DNA of 64,000 bases from Erysipelothrix rhusiopathiae (GCF_900637845.1 NZ_LR134439.1:1-64000), one strand, 5' to 3'. Shown: positions 53,311 to 63,320, numbered from the stretch's first letter. Program-made: numbers and translations. Notes: generated by a model not told the origin, from the sequence alone.

Positions 53311-53333
53311 AAAAAAGTGCTAAGCACTTTTTT
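53311..53333. terminator. Terminator after the Fur-family gene
   Basis: AAAAAAGTGCT and AGCACTTTTTT with a single central A form a near-perfect palindrome. The TAG of the Fur-family gene lies in it. It can act in both directions. Confidence 0.87.
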
Positions 53334-53739
53334 GACACTCTGGACATAACCCGTAGAGTTCTAATTGATGTCGATCGATAATATACCCACTATCACGCGC
53401 AACTTTACCTTCATAATCTCCAAGTGGACATCCCTCAATAATTGTGATGGTTCCACATTGGGTACAAATAAGGTGATGTTTATGAATATGTCGTTTATAG
53501 TCATATACACTTTGCGATGGCTCAAGTGGCACTGTCTTGGTTATAATATTTTTTTGTTCAAAGACATCCAAAACACGATAAATCGTGGATAAGTCCATGT
53601 ATTCTCCAACCGCATCCAATGATTCGCGAATTTGATTGATTGTGATAGGTGTATCACTATCTTTTAAAATCGTTAAAATCGCTTCACGTTGACGTGTTGA
53701 TTTTATGCCATGATGATTTAATTCTGTTTTGATATCCAT
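53320..53739 (-). CDS. Fur-family metal-responsive regulator
   Basis: A 139-residue Fur-superfamily repressor. The winged helix covers about 1-80, with recognition helix DLSTIYRVLDVF. The dimer/metal domain follows, with His84, 86, 88 and 89, a structural zinc site of C92xxC95 and C132xxC135, and the ending RHQLELYGLCPEC. The CGTITIIEGCPL stretch is more like Zur or Fur than PerR, so I do not fix the subtype. A perfect Fur-type box precedes the P1B-4 ATPase in this window. I start at the ATG at 53739 (GGAGG eight bases upstream). It follows yigZ after 12 bases. Confidence 0.88.
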   Translation of the reverse strand: MDIKTELNHHGIKSTRQREAILTILKDSDTPITINQIRESLDAVGEYMDLSTIYRVLDVFEQKNIITKTVPLEPSQSVYDYKRHIHKHHLICTQCGTITIIEGCPLGDYEGKVARDSGYIIDRHQLELYGLCPECQKSA

Positions 53740-53751
53740 AATCAAGACCTC

Positions 53752-54360
53752 CTAAATAAACTCAATTGACTCTTTAATAATACTCTTACTTATAGTTCCA
53801 CGTGTTAAATCATCTAACGGTTCCAATAACATTGGATCGGTAACACATATCTGATAGCGTGCTAAGGAATCATAGTTACGATCCAAAACAGTTCCCACAC
53901 TTGTAATGTGCAATTCCACCTCGTTAATAAACTCGTAGGGAAATGAGAGTTCCATCGTATATACCTTTTGAGGTGCAAGCAATTTCGCATCTTCAAGAGT
54001 AAGAGAGACCGTTGAACCGTAAGCTCTAATCAAACCGCCTACACCAAGTAAAACCCCGCCATAATAACGCACCACAACCGCAATTACCCCTTCAAGTTTA
54101 TGACCGCGAAGGACTTGAAGCATGGGTAAGCCTGCTGACGATGCGGGTTCGCCATCATCATTCGATCGTTCAATCTCACCCGTTCGATAAGCACTACAAT
54201 GATGCGTTGCTTTAGGATGCATTTTTTTGATTGATTTTAAATATGCCTTCGCTTCTTCTTCAGAATTAATTGGCGCTAAAAATCCAATAAATTTAGATTT
54301 ATTGATCTCTTGTTCCGCAATTACTTCCGATTGAATTGTTTTATAGTCTAATTGTTCCAT
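53752..54360 (-). CDS. YigZ/IMPACT family protein
   Basis: A 202-residue YigZ-family protein. The UPF0029 (IMPACT) N-terminal domain (about 1-130) includes SNDDGEPASSAG and the VVVRYYGGVLLGVGGLIRAY stretch, and the C-terminal domain is ferredoxin-like. Its molecular role is unclear; YvyE/YigZ homologues may act near translation. I take the ATG at 54360. A TATAAT lies exactly six bases upstream with no Shine-Dalgarno, so a leaderless mRNA is likely. An ATG at 54378 would lie upstream of that -10. Next in the operon is the Fur-family gene. Confidence 0.85.
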   Translation of the reverse strand: MEQLDYKTIQSEVIAEQEINKSKFIGFLAPINSEEEAKAYLKSIKKMHPKATHHCSAYRTGEIERSNDDGEPASSAGLPMLQVLRGHKLEGVIAVVVRYYGGVLLGVGGLIRAYGSTVSLTLEDAKLLAPQKVYTMELSFPYEFINEVELHITSVGTVLDRNYDSLARYQICVTDPMLLEPLDDLTRGTISKSIIKESIEFI

Positions 54361-54366
54361 GTATGT

Positions 54367-54372
54367 ATTATA
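54367..54372 (-). promoter_or_regulatory. -10 box six bases before the yigZ start codon
   Basis: Minus-strand TATAAT followed by ACATAC and the ATG at 54360. This is the third case here of TATAAT-N6-ATG without a ribosome site. No TGn extension or good -35 is seen, so this is weaker than the other two. Confidence 0.5.
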
Positions 54373-54408
54373 AATCATTTTGGTTCTTTCATAAAGGAAT
54401 ATAATAGT

Positions 54409-54437
54409 TTGACTTTCAAAGTATTATATTCTATAAT
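54409..54437 (+). promoter_or_regulatory. Promoter of the degV pair
   Basis: -35 TTGACT (54409-54414), 17-bp spacer, perfect -10 TATAAT (54432-54437). Confidence 0.85.
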
Positions 54438-54457
54438 GCTTTCATCGGAGGATATGT

Positions 54458-55327
54458 ATGAAAAAATTAGCGATTGTATGTGATTCATCAGTATGTTTCA
54501 CACCAGAAGAAATTAAAAAGTATAACGTTTTTATTGCACCATTAACTTTAATCCACAACAACACTGAGTACTTAGACCAAGAAACCATCTCAAAAGAAGA
54601 GGTACATGAATTACTCTCAAAGAAAGAAAAGATTATGACTTCTCAGCCTAATCTTGGTTCATTAATCAATCTTTTTGAAGCAATATGTGATGAAGGTTAC
54701 GAGCAAATTCTTGCGGTAACACTCTCTTCAAATCTATCAGGGACTTACAGTGCCTTTAATCAAGCTGCATCACATGTAGAAGGATGCGAAATTCATGTTG
54801 TCGACTCATTTACCTTAGGGGGTCCGGTCCAACAAACCGTAAAACTTATAAGAGCCATGGAACTTAACGGCGTATCAATCGATGAGATGATAACACGAAT
54901 CAATACATTTTTATTACGCACCGAGTCATTTGTATATCCACAAAACTTAGATCAATTACGTGTTAGTGGACGAATTTCAAAACATGCTGCGACTCTTGCA
55001 TCACTTTTAAAAGTTAAACCCCTTCTATATCTTGAAAACCATGGTTTAACCATCGAAAAATTTGGAACTGCGCGTACAGAAACTAAGATTTTCGAACTGT
55101 TGATTAAACATATGAAGGAACAAGGCGTTACACCTGAGTCGTATGATTTTTATTACTTACACAGCGATGCGAAAGAAATAACAACACGCCTTCGTGATGC
55201 AATTTCTGAATCCTTTGGTACTCATGATGCGTATATTATGGACTTACCGGCTGCTGTCGCAACGCACGCGGGTCTTGGAACTGTCGCAATTCAATGGATT
55301 CCGAAAACCGATAAATATATCAAGTGA
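54458..55327 (+). CDS. DegV family fatty-acid-binding protein (FakB-like)
   Basis: A 289-residue DegV protein. The fatty-acid-binding fold begins with AIVCDSSVCFTPEEI (about 5-19), has the TSQPNLG segment near 63 and the LSSNLSGTYSA stretch near 90, then VVDSF, and the basic RVSGRISKH region. FakB proteins present exogenous fatty acids to the kinase FakA for incorporation into phospholipid. GGAGG precedes the ATG. A second DegV gene follows after 53 bp. Confidence 0.9.
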   Translation: MKKLAIVCDSSVCFTPEEIKKYNVFIAPLTLIHNNTEYLDQETISKEEVHELLSKKEKIMTSQPNLGSLINLFEAICDEGYEQILAVTLSSNLSGTYSAFNQAASHVEGCEIHVVDSFTLGGPVQQTVKLIRAMELNGVSIDEMITRINTFLLRTESFVYPQNLDQLRVSGRISKHAATLASLLKVKPLLYLENHGLTIEKFGTARTETKIFELLIKHMKEQGVTPESYDFYYLHSDAKEITTRLRDAISESFGTHDAYIMDLPAAVATHAGLGTVAIQWIPKTDKYIK

Positions 55328-55380
55328 GGTCGTATGCCTTTCATTATTAGTGTATAATGATAGTACTTGGAGGTTGTATT

Positions 55381-56235
55381 ATGAAAACTGCGGTTATTGT
55401 CGATAGTAGTAGTAATTATTATAATGAAAATATCGAAATGGATGGTCTTTTCGCGATACCCTTACAGATCATCAATGAGGACGATGCTTCACTTGAAAGT
55501 GTTGAGATTTCAATTGATCAGGTTAATGCCCTCATGAGGGAAAACATCATGCTTCAAACATCACTGCCAGCTCTTGGCATGATTGAAGACTTATTTAGAG
55601 AAATTAAGGCTAAAGGATACGAGCGAATTCTTGCGATACCTATTACCACTGGAATCTCTGGTACTATTGGCGCAATGAATACAGCTGCCCAATTTGTCGA
55701 TATAGAATTTGTTTTCATTGATTGTTTTACAGCTGCATCAATTGAACTTGATTGTGCACTCGCTGCTCGAAAACTTCTTGATCAAGGATATGATATTCCT
55801 GAAATCAAAGAACGTATTGATGTGGCACTCAATAATGGTAACACGTTTATTATTCCTGATGATTTGGCGCATCTATCACGAGGTGGAAGACTTTCCCCTC
55901 TTGCCGCAAAACTTGGTGGTTTTCTAAAAATTAAACCAATACTTCATCTCAATAAAGACACTAAAGGAATTATTGAACCTTTTGATAAAGTTCGAACGAT
56001 GTCCAAAGCAATTGATCGTGTAATTGAAGCGATGCAAGAAGCTGGTGTTGATGAAACTTATAAAATTACGATTGTGGATGTGGATGCAAAGGATGAGCTT
56101 AATAAAACTGTTAAGAAATTTGAAGAAGCATTCCCAAACACAGAAATCTATGTAACTGAGTTAATTTCAACAGTAAGTGTTCATGTTGGAATTGGATCTC
56201 TTGCATTTCAATATATGAAAAAAATCGAAGTCTAG
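55381..56235 (+). CDS. DegV family fatty-acid-binding protein (FakB-like), second copy
   Basis: A 284-residue DegV protein paralogous to the preceding gene, with VIVDSSSNYYNE at the start, QTSLPALG near 62, ITTGISGTIGAMN near 90 and LSRGGRLSPLAA near 165. Two FakB paralogues with different fatty-acid preferences are usual. I start at the ATG at 55381, seven bases after TTGGAGG; a frame from 55357 is unlikely. A TATAAT at 55353-55358 might provide a second promoter. A terminator follows. Confidence 0.9.
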   Translation: MKTAVIVDSSSNYYNENIEMDGLFAIPLQIINEDDASLESVEISIDQVNALMRENIMLQTSLPALGMIEDLFREIKAKGYERILAIPITTGISGTIGAMNTAAQFVDIEFVFIDCFTAASIELDCALAARKLLDQGYDIPEIKERIDVALNNGNTFIIPDDLAHLSRGGRLSPLAAKLGGFLKIKPILHLNKDTKGIIEPFDKVRTMSKAIDRVIEAMQEAGVDETYKITIVDVDAKDELNKTVKKFEEAFPNTEIYVTELISTVSVHVGIGSLAFQYMKKIEV

Positions 56236-56251
56236 AAGACTTCTTTTTTTT
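56227..56251 (+). terminator. Terminator after the second degV
   Basis: GAAGTCT and AGACTTC arms with a run of eight T. The degV stop is in the loop region. Confidence 0.87.
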
Positions 56252-56271
56252 AGATTTTGTGCTCTAAATGC

Positions 56272-56299
56272 AAAAAAGGACATCCATTTGAGGATGTCC
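56272..56299 (-). terminator. Terminator of the MacB-type transporter gene
   Basis: Minus-strand GGACATCC and GGATGTCC arms with a TTTTTT run, six bases after the stop codon. Confidence 0.9.
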
Positions 56300-56304
56300 A
56301 TTTA

Positions 56305-58596
56305 TTATTCGCTTCTTAAAGCAATAACTGGATCTTTCTTAGCAGCCATTCTTGAAGGGATTACGCCCGAAATGGATGTAAGGATAATACTAATAATGAT
56401 TAAAATCACAGCGTGTAAAGGATTAACTACAGCAATATTCTCTGTTTTCGTTAAGTTATAAATAATCGCATTAATTGGGAAGGTTAATAGGTAAGTTACC
56501 ACAATACCCAATGTACCTGATACAAATCCAATCAAGAACGTTTCAGCATTAAACACACGTGAAATATCTTTTTTACGAGCTCCTAAACTACGAAGCACAC
56601 CAATTTCTTTTGTTCGTTCAATTACGGATACATAGGTAATGATTCCAATCATCAATGATGAAACCACTAGCGAAATTGATGAGAAACCAATTAATACATA
56701 TGAAATCGTATTAACAACTGTTTCCATAACACCAGTAATCATCTCTGACATATCGCTATATGTAATTTTATCAGCATCTTTTTTATCTGTATTATAGGCA
56801 TCAAGATGTGATCGAATCTCCTTTTTAGCTTCAAAGTCTGCAGGAATGATTGAAATGTTTCGTGGTAATGAAGAGGATCCGAGTTCCTCAAGTTGATCTT
56901 GATAAAGTGCATCGGCTTCTTTAAATGGATGACCTTCAAATCCCATTCCAGAAACAACGCTGTATTCTTTACCTACTTCTTTTTGTGCTTTAACTACTTC
57001 TGAATCTGTAGAATCTTTAATGAATGATTTTACTAAATCAGAACGGTAATATAAACCTGGTTGATACATTTGGAACGATGAATCTTCTTTTTGTCTCATA
57101 ACACCAACAATGGATAATGTCTTCGCTTTATCACTTCCGTAGATTGTTTCGTAATTTTGTTGGCTAGCTTCTCGGTATAGTCCAAATTCATCTTTAACAA
57201 AATAATCATTATTTTGAATTAACTTAAACTCTTGACCTACTAAGGACTTTAGATCGACTTTATCCCCTAAATCACCCAGTCCAAGTTCTTTAACCGTTTC
57301 TTTTGCAATTCGGTTATAGTTATCAACAACTAAAATCATTTCGTTATCACCTTTAGGCATACGACCTTCAAGAATATCATATTGATTGTTATTGAAGTCC
57401 TCATTATCAAGTAACTCTCCCATGTGGGATGAACTTGATTGAACATGTACATATTTATCACCTGATTTACGGATCATATTCATATTCGCTTTATGAATAT
57501 ATTGTATCGAAATATATTTATCGGAATCGAGTTTATTAACATGGTCAATATATTCTTGGGTAATATTGTTTGTAATGACATTTGTTTGAACTTTAGGTTC
57601 ATATATTTGAAGTTTAGAATCTGTAGGGAATTCGTTCATGTCAGTAGTATCTTCTGTAACTACAGGACCTGAGAAATCAAAATCAGATGATCCGATTGTA
57701 ATTGGTGATGTAGCTAATGTATCGGACTGCATTTTATTAATTGAATTTGATAACCCTGAAGAGAGTGCAAGAATTAATGCAATACCAATGATTCCAATAC
57801 TTCCCGCAAAACTTGTAAGAACAGTTCTCCCCTTTTTGGCCCACAAGTTTTTTCCACTTAGACCCAATGCTGTCATATAAGGCATTTTCGTACGTTTACG
57901 CTTCGCAAGTTTTTCACTATTTATATCTGCATCAAAAGGATTGCTGTCACTTATAATTTGACCATCTAACAATTCCACGATGCGATTGCTGTATTCATGT
58001 GCAAGCTCTGCATTGTGAGTAACCATGATTACAAGACGATCTTGTGCAATTTCTTTAAGTAAGTCCATGATAATAACACTTGTTTTACTATCGAGAGCAC
58101 CTGTCGGTTCATCCGCAAGGATAATCTCAGGGTCATTTACAATAGCACGAGCAATCGCAACACGTTGCATTTGTCCACCGGATAACTGGTTCGGTTTTTT
58201 GTTTAAATGATCTACTAAACCAACTTTTTCTAGAGCCGTACGTGCGCGTGCTTCTCCTTCTTTCTTCGAAATCCCAGATAATTTCAAAGATAATTCAACG
58301 TTTTGAAGAACGGTAAGATGAGGTATTAAATTATAAGATTGAAATACAAATCCTACTGAACTGTTACGATAAGAATCCCAGTCACGATCTTTATAGTTCT
58401 TCGTTGATATTCCAGAAATATTGAGATCGCCACTTGTATATCGGTCAAGTCCGCCAATAATATTCAACATCGTTGTCTTCCCACATCCTGAAGGACCGAG
58501 AATTGAAACGAATTCATTTTTTCTAAATGTTAAAGAAACACCTTTAAGCGCTTCAACATCGCCATATTTTTTTGTTATTTTATCTAATTTTAACAT
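56305..58596 (-). CDS. MacB-type ABC transporter (ATPase fused to FtsX-like permease)
   Basis: A 763-residue fusion. The N-terminal ATPase (about 1-225) has Walker [10 protein letters not shown], signature LSGGQMQR and Walker [12 protein letters not shown], typical of the MacB/LolD group. A membrane segment near 260-280, a large extracytoplasmic region (about 285-630) and three C-terminal segments (about 640-755, FtsX fold) follow. Such mechanotransmission transporters move peptides or lipoproteins or sense antimicrobials. GAGGTG lies eight bases before the ATG and inside one arm of a 34-bp dyad, so expression is probably regulated. It stands alone after the NatAB-like pair. Confidence 0.92.
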   Translation of the reverse strand: MLKLDKITKKYGDVEALKGVSLTFRKNEFVSILGPSGCGKTTMLNIIGGLDRYTSGDLNISGISTKNYKDRDWDSYRNSSVGFVFQSYNLIPHLTVLQNVELSLKLSGISKKEGEARARTALEKVGLVDHLNKKPNQLSGGQMQRVAIARAIVNDPEIILADEPTGALDSKTSVIIMDLLKEIAQDRLVIMVTHNAELAHEYSNRIVELLDGQIISDSNPFDADINSEKLAKRKRTKMPYMTALGLSGKNLWAKKGRTVLTSFAGSIGIIGIALILALSSGLSNSINKMQSDTLATSPITIGSSDFDFSGPVVTEDTTDMNEFPTDSKLQIYEPKVQTNVITNNITQEYIDHVNKLDSDKYISIQYIHKANMNMIRKSGDKYVHVQSSSSHMGELLDNEDFNNNQYDILEGRMPKGDNEMILVVDNYNRIAKETVKELGLGDLGDKVDLKSLVGQEFKLIQNNDYFVKDEFGLYREASQQNYETIYGSDKAKTLSIVGVMRQKEDSSFQMYQPGLYYRSDLVKSFIKDSTDSEVVKAQKEVGKEYSVVSGMGFEGHPFKEADALYQDQLEELGSSSLPRNISIIPADFEAKKEIRSHLDAYNTDKKDADKITYSDMSEMITGVMETVVNTISYVLIGFSSISLVVSSLMIGIITYVSVIERTKEIGVLRSLGARKKDISRVFNAETFLIGFVSGTLGIVVTYLLTFPINAIIYNLTKTENIAVVNPLHAVILIIISIILTSISGVIPSRMAAKKDPVIALRSE

Positions 58597-58606
58597 CGTC
58601 TGTTCA

Positions 58607-58640
58607 CCTCTAATGTATTAACACAGTAATACATTAGAGG
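58607..58640. promoter_or_regulatory. 34-bp dyad over the MacB promoter and ribosome site
   Basis: Arms CCTCTAATGTATTA and TAATACATTAGAGG are perfect 14-bp inverted repeats around ACACAG. On the minus strand a -35 TTGACT (58651-58646) and a poor -10 TACTGT at 17 bp place the dyad across the start region. The arm nearest the gene contains the GAGG of the ribosome site. It is either an operator for an unseen repressor or an mRNA hairpin that hides the site. Confidence 0.7.
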
Positions 58641-58643
58641 ATT

Positions 58644-59777
58644 TTAGTCAATCTTTTTCGTATCATTATCAAAAATAAACATCTCGCTGTAGTACTTCGA
58701 AAACTCAAATACGAGCATAAAAAATCCAATCGCTGTCGCAAATGAAAAAACAATCTCATAGAGACTTACATCATATACAAGAACACGAAGTGGGAGAAAT
58801 AACATACTAAATAAAGGTGTTAATGATAAATAAACACCCCAACCTTCCGTCATTTGATAACGGGTGTTGAGAAAAATAGACAAATAATAGATACACAGCA
58901 TTAAGAAATAAAGCGGTCCATGAACACTTCCGGCTTCCTCAATTGATCGAATACGAACGGCGAGTACAAGTAGAATAATTTGTATTGTTGCAATTCCGAC
59001 CATGAGTATTAAAAGTGCACACCCGATATTTAAATAATCTGTTTGCGATAAGTTTAAATTTTTCATTATGTCGAAAAATGTTCTTCCTTCAAAATCAAGA
59101 ATACCAAGAGTTTGTAATAACTCAACCAATCCTTCACCTTGATCATAGAACTGCCGGATACAAATCCAAAAACCAAAAATCATTCCGAGACTTGATAGCT
59201 GAATCAACATCATTATTAAACCTAAGACTACCTTCGTAACAAAATAAGTTTTAACTTGAACTACAGAGCATACCATTTCTAAAACATTTGATGTTTTTTC
59301 CATTATTACTTCGCTCATCGCGGATGAGCTTAGTGATGTAATAAGGAAATATAATGTTGTGAGTATGGAGAAAACAATTTCTAGATTTAAATTATTTTTT
59401 GATGTCGTCTTATAAATGACAACGGGTTTTTCATGGCTTCCGTTCTCATAACTATCAATAATCAGTCCTAGTGTGCTTTTTTCTGTTGGACTAAGCGGTG
59501 TTTCTGTTTGAATGGTATAGCTCCCGTCATTTTTGGTAATAACAATCGAAGCTTCGTCGTCATATTTAATGATTTTCTCAAATCCATCTGAAAATCGATG
59601 CCAATCAATATCTACTGTTTTTATTGGACTGGGCTCCGAAACACTCGGTAACAAGAGTGATAAAACCTTATCTCCAAACAAAAGACATCCCATCACAGTA
59701 AAGACTATCATATAGAATAGAAGTGTTGTTCGATTCATCATGCGGCGCTTAATCGAAAACTTAATTAGCGTCTTCAT
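58644..59777 (-). CDS. ABC-2 type permease (NatB-like)
   Basis: A 377-residue membrane protein of the ABC-2 export class. One N-terminal membrane segment (about 17-40), an extracytoplasmic domain (about 45-125), then about five further segments (about 130-360). It pairs with the ATPase encoded just upstream, overlapping it by 17 bases. NatAB in Bacillus exports sodium, and other members export drugs; the substrate here is unknown. GGAAATG precedes the ATG. The last residues are followed by the MacB promoter dyad. Confidence 0.85.
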   Translation of the reverse strand: MKTLIKFSIKRRMMNRTTLLFYMIVFTVMGCLLFGDKVLSLLLPSVSEPSPIKTVDIDWHRFSDGFEKIIKYDDEASIVITKNDGSYTIQTETPLSPTEKSTLGLIIDSYENGSHEKPVVIYKTTSKNNLNLEIVFSILTTLYFLITSLSSSAMSEVIMEKTSNVLEMVCSVVQVKTYFVTKVVLGLIMMLIQLSSLGMIFGFWICIRQFYDQGEGLVELLQTLGILDFEGRTFFDIMKNLNLSQTDYLNIGCALLILMVGIATIQIILLVLAVRIRSIEEAGSVHGPLYFLMLCIYYLSIFLNTRYQMTEGWGVYLSLTPLFSMLFLPLRVLVYDVSLYEIVFSFATAIGFFMLVFEFSKYYSEMFIFDNDTKKID

Positions 59778-60612
59778 AAGTCATTTCCACCATTTCTTTT
59801 AAAGACACAGAATCAATTACAATCTTTTCAACACATCGGGTTTCAATTAAAGTAGGCATAACATTTTTGAGTGTGTTCTTGTCATGAATCACGACATAGA
59901 CCTTATCCTCCACTACTTTATAATCCAGTCCAAGATGCTTAATGTCATAATACTGGTCTTTTTCCAATATTAAATAAGTTATTAACGCTTGAATCTTGAG
60001 ATCTTTAAGTGATCCATACTTTTTCATAACACCATCTTTCAAGATTAGAATATAATCTGAGACCTCTTCGACTTCTTCATATTGATGACTTGATATTAAG
60101 ATCGACTTCCCTCTTCTCGCAAGCTTACGTAACAACCCTTTTATGAGTCTCATGTTATGAATATCTAAACCACTCAGTGGTTCATCCATGATTATTGTCT
60201 GTGGATCATGGATAAGTCCACATAAAATTTGAACTTTTTGTTGGTTTCCTTTCGAGAGTGTCATAATTTTTGAATTTAAATACATTTCTATTTCCAAATA
60301 TCGCATCCAATATTCAATGTTTGATTGAATGTCATCAAACTCCATACCATGAAGTCTTGCGTAAAGTTCAAGATGCTCCTTAACGGTGATATCCTTGTAT
60401 AAAGAACGATTTTCAGGTATATATCCAATATCATTTACACTAATCACTCCTGAATCATGGCGAATTAAACCTGTTATTGTTTTAAACAATGTCGATTTAC
60501 CACTTCCATTGACACCTAATACCGCAAGGATTTCTCCCTCACCAATTTCAAACGAAATATCCTTAATCCCACGATTGTTTTTATAAAGTTTTGTTAGTTG
60601 TTCAACTTTCAT
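59761..60612 (-). CDS. ABC transporter ATP-binding protein (NatA-like)
   Basis: A 283-residue ABC ATPase of the drug/sodium exporter class. Walker A is GVNGSGKST (about 33-41), the signature is LSKGNQQK (slightly degenerate, usual in this class), Walker B IIMDEP, and the switch His is in ISSHQYEEVEE. A C-terminal domain of about 70 residues follows. It partners the ABC-2 permease encoded next. AGGGGTG lies about six bases before the ATG, and a TATTAT just upstream may be its -10. Confidence 0.9.
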   Translation of the reverse strand: MKVEQLTKLYKNNRGIKDISFEIGEGEILAVLGVNGSGKSTLFKTITGLIRHDSGVISVNDIGYIPENRSLYKDITVKEHLELYARLHGMEFDDIQSNIEYWMRYLEIEMYLNSKIMTLSKGNQQKVQILCGLIHDPQTIIMDEPLSGLDIHNMRLIKGLLRKLARRGKSILISSHQYEEVEEVSDYILILKDGVMKKYGSLKDLKIQALITYLILEKDQYYDIKHLGLDYKVVEDKVYVVIHDKNTLKNVMPTLIETRCVEKIVIDSVSLKEMVEMTYEDAN

Positions 60613-60655
60613 ATTACACCCCTATAATAGATGTGCTTTTTTAAAATTTTTTCCT

Positions 60656-60680
60656 AAAAAAAAGTGGATTTACCACTTTT
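60656..60680 (-). terminator. Terminator of the mutS-mutL-miaA operon
   Basis: Minus-strand AAAAGTGG and CCACTTTT arms with a five-base loop and a T run. The miaA stop codon lies in the loop. Confidence 0.88.
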
Positions 60681-61566
60681 CGATATTATTTAATACAAAT
60701 TCGAGAGGATCTTCGTTAAATACATCAATCCAAATACTTTCAGTTTGATGTTTAAACCATGTGATTTGTCGTTTCGCAAGTCTTCTCGTATTCGTTTTTA
60801 TCAGTTCTTGAACTTCATCAATTGAGCTATTCCCCTGGAAATAATCATTAAACTCACGATAGCCGATTGATTGCATGCTTTGAAATGAGAACAAATCCGG
60901 ATATTCTGTTTTGAGTTCACTCACTTCATCCAGAAGTCCCTGACTCATCATTATATCTACACGTTTATTAATACGTTCATAGAGTTTCGTTCGATCACCT
61001 TGTAGAAAATATACATGTGCATCGTAAAGACGATTTTTCCCTTTATTTTCATTTACATCTGACTTAGGTAATTTCATCCCTTTTACCATTTGTAATGATC
61101 GAATGAGACGCTTTCGATTGTTTATATGTATATTTTCAGCTGTAACTGGATCAAGCTCTATAAGTTCTTGCATTAAAGCTTCATTAGTTAAGCTCTCATC
61201 AATTTCAGGTAACTCAAGTTCTTCATTAAATCTGTAGTCATTGAGCAATGCATTAATATAGAGCCCTGTTCCGCCAACTATAATCGGAGTTTTACCTTTG
61301 CTTAGGATTAAATCAATGGCATCTCGTGCTTCTTTTTGAAATCGCGCAACATGATATGATTCCGTAATGGATACGATATCAATTAGATGGTGAATAATAC
61401 CATCCTGCTCTTCAACTGTTGGTTTAGCACTACCAATATTCAATTCTTTATAAACGGCTACCGAGTCGGCACTTATAATTTCTCCATTAATTTTTTTGGC
61501 TAATGAAACTGCCAGGCTCGATTTGCCTGAAGCCGTAACACCTGCAATGACAATTACTTTTTTCAT
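60670..61566 (-). CDS. miaA: tRNA dimethylallyltransferase
   Basis: A 298-residue MiaA that adds the isopentenyl group to A37 of tRNAs reading U-starting codons. The P-loop-like VTASGKSS (about 9-17), SADSVAVYKELNIGSAKP, GGTGLYINALL and the C-terminal SIGYREF and RRLAKRQITWF stretches are all typical. Its ATG overlaps the mutL stop by four bases (ATGA). This is the normal Firmicute context downstream of mutSL. The terminator lies directly at its end. Confidence 0.96.
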   Translation of the reverse strand: MKKVIVIAGVTASGKSSLAVSLAKKINGEIISADSVAVYKELNIGSAKPTVEEQDGIIHHLIDIVSITESYHVARFQKEARDAIDLILSKGKTPIIVGGTGLYINALLNDYRFNEELELPEIDESLTNEALMQELIELDPVTAENIHINNRKRLIRSLQMVKGMKLPKSDVNENKGKNRLYDAHVYFLQGDRTKLYERINKRVDIMMSQGLLDEVSELKTEYPDLFSFQSMQSIGYREFNDYFQGNSSIDEVQELIKTNTRRLAKRQITWFKHQTESIWIDVFNEDPLEFVLNNIEKW

Positions 61567-63320
61567 CGTTTGAACTCCTTGATGAGTTGTTTATGCTCTA
61601 CTGTAATAAATGTTGGTCTCCCATGTGGACAATTAAAAGGTTGTTCACACGCTCTAAGTTGTCGAACCAACTCAGTCATTTCATCCATTGACATATACTC
61701 ATTGAATCGTACTGAAGAATGACATGCTAAGGTCGCAAGTACATTTCGACGTAAATCTTCTTCACGAATTGTTCGTTCATCTTCAAACATATCTAAAACT
61801 TCATGAATAAATTCTGAGACCACTTTTTCTTCAATCCATAAAGGGGTACTTCTTAATACAAACGCATCTTCCCCAAAAACTTCTAACTCAAGTTGAAATT
61901 CTTTGAGTATTTGGTTAATTTCATGAACTCGACCGATTATTGGTTTTCGTCCTTCAATAATTAATGGAATTAAAAAATCTTGCGTAGGATTGTTTTGATT
62001 AAGCATTTTGTTTTGGTAATACTCATAACGGACACGCTCCATCGCTGCATGCTGATCAATAATATAGAGACCATTTTCCCCTTGAGCGAGAATATAACAT
62101 CCGCTCATTTGTGATAATACAGTAAGAGGTTCTATTTTTCCCGATTCTATTTGAGGTTCTACTTCGCGTGGTTTAAAATCTGATATTGGTAAAGAATCCG
62201 GTATATAATCGGGTACATATATTTTCTTTGGTTCCTCAATGAGTGGTTCAAACCGTGGTATTGGTTCACCGAGCAACGCTTCTTTGATATCCGTTTGCAC
62301 GGCAACGGGACTTGGAAAGGTAACTCGTTGTGGACGCATGTTTTTGTCTAAAATTGAGGAAAAGCAATCCTGAATAAGTTCCACTAGAACATTATCTTTA
62401 GATAAACGAATCTCCCATTTACTAGGATGTACGTTCACATCTACTAACTGAGGATCAACATGGATGTTCATCACGACAATTGGATAGCGATCAGTAGGCA
62501 TATGACGTCGATAGCCATCTACAATTGCTTTCTGTATCTTAGGAAAACGAATCATACGATTATTAATATATAGCCAAATTGAATATCGATTCGCTCGGTT
62601 GTGTTGTGGAAGCGCCATAATACCATCAATTTTAAAATCGTAATTTTCTGCACTAAACAACTGTGTATCTTGTGTTACTTGCGCACCGTAAACACGATGA
62701 AAAACATCCGCAATATCATTTCTTCCATAACTTCTAAAACTTACTTTGCTTTCGTTATAAAGAGTGAACGCTATTTTAGGATTACCCATTGCAAACTTTT
62801 GAATTGTATCGAGTACAATCGATGTTTCATAATGAACATTTTTAATATGTTTTAGCCGTGCCGGTGTTTTAAGAAAGAGACTCGAAACCGAGATTGTTGT
62901 CCCTTGATTACGAGCTGCTCTCTCTTTCACCTTTTTGACTCCATTATCAATGATTATTCGATGGCCTTCAACACCATCGCTTGAAATTGCCTCAACATGG
63001 CTTACAGATGCAATCGACGGTAAAGCTTCACCTCGAAATCCAAATGATGAAATCGCATTAAGGTCTAAAACGCTCTTTATTTTAGAGGTTGAATGGCGTT
63101 CAAATGCTTGAGATAAATCCTCACCACTCATGCCATCACCATTATCACTCACTTCGATTAATCCCATACCACCTTCAATAATACGCACTTCAATACTTGT
63201 AGCATTCGCATCAATAGAATTTTCTACAAGTTCCTTTATAATTCCAGCAGGTCGTTCTACAACTTCACCCGCAGCAATCATATTTGTTAGATGTGTATCC
63301 AGTACTTTAATTTTATTCAT
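61563..63320 (-). CDS. mutL: DNA mismatch repair protein MutL
   Basis: A 585-residue MutL. The GHKL ATPase motifs are visible: [24 protein letters not shown] (about 15-38, Glu in ELVENS), DNGDG near 65, and FGFRGEAL. The C-terminal dimerisation/endonuclease region (about 390-585) contains [12 protein letters not shown] (the endonuclease motif of Bacillus-type MutL), [10 protein letters not shown] and CPHGRPT. It is activated by MutS to nick mismatched DNA. I start at the ATG at 63320, with an AGGACAAAGG-like site, overlapping the mutS end by eight bases. A TTG start at 63335 is less likely. Confidence 0.96.
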   Translation of the reverse strand: MNKIKVLDTHLTNMIAAGEVVERPAGIIKELVENSIDANATSIEVRIIEGGMGLIEVSDNGDGMSGEDLSQAFERHSTSKIKSVLDLNAISSFGFRGEALPSIASVSHVEAISSDGVEGHRIIIDNGVKKVKERAARNQGTTISVSSLFLKTPARLKHIKNVHYETSIVLDTIQKFAMGNPKIAFTLYNESKVSFRSYGRNDIADVFHRVYGAQVTQDTQLFSAENYDFKIDGIMALPQHNRANRYSIWLYINNRMIRFPKIQKAIVDGYRRHMPTDRYPIVVMNIHVDPQLVDVNVHPSKWEIRLSKDNVLVELIQDCFSSILDKNMRPQRVTFPSPVAVQTDIKEALLGEPIPRFEPLIEEPKKIYVPDYIPDSLPISDFKPREVEPQIESGKIEPLTVLSQMSGCYILAQGENGLYIIDQHAAMERVRYEYYQNKMLNQNNPTQDFLIPLIIEGRKPIIGRVHEINQILKEFQLELEVFGEDAFVLRSTPLWIEEKVVSEFIHEVLDMFEDERTIREEDLRRNVLATLACHSSVRFNEYMSMDEMTELVRQLRACEQPFNCPHGRPTFITVEHKQLIKEFKR

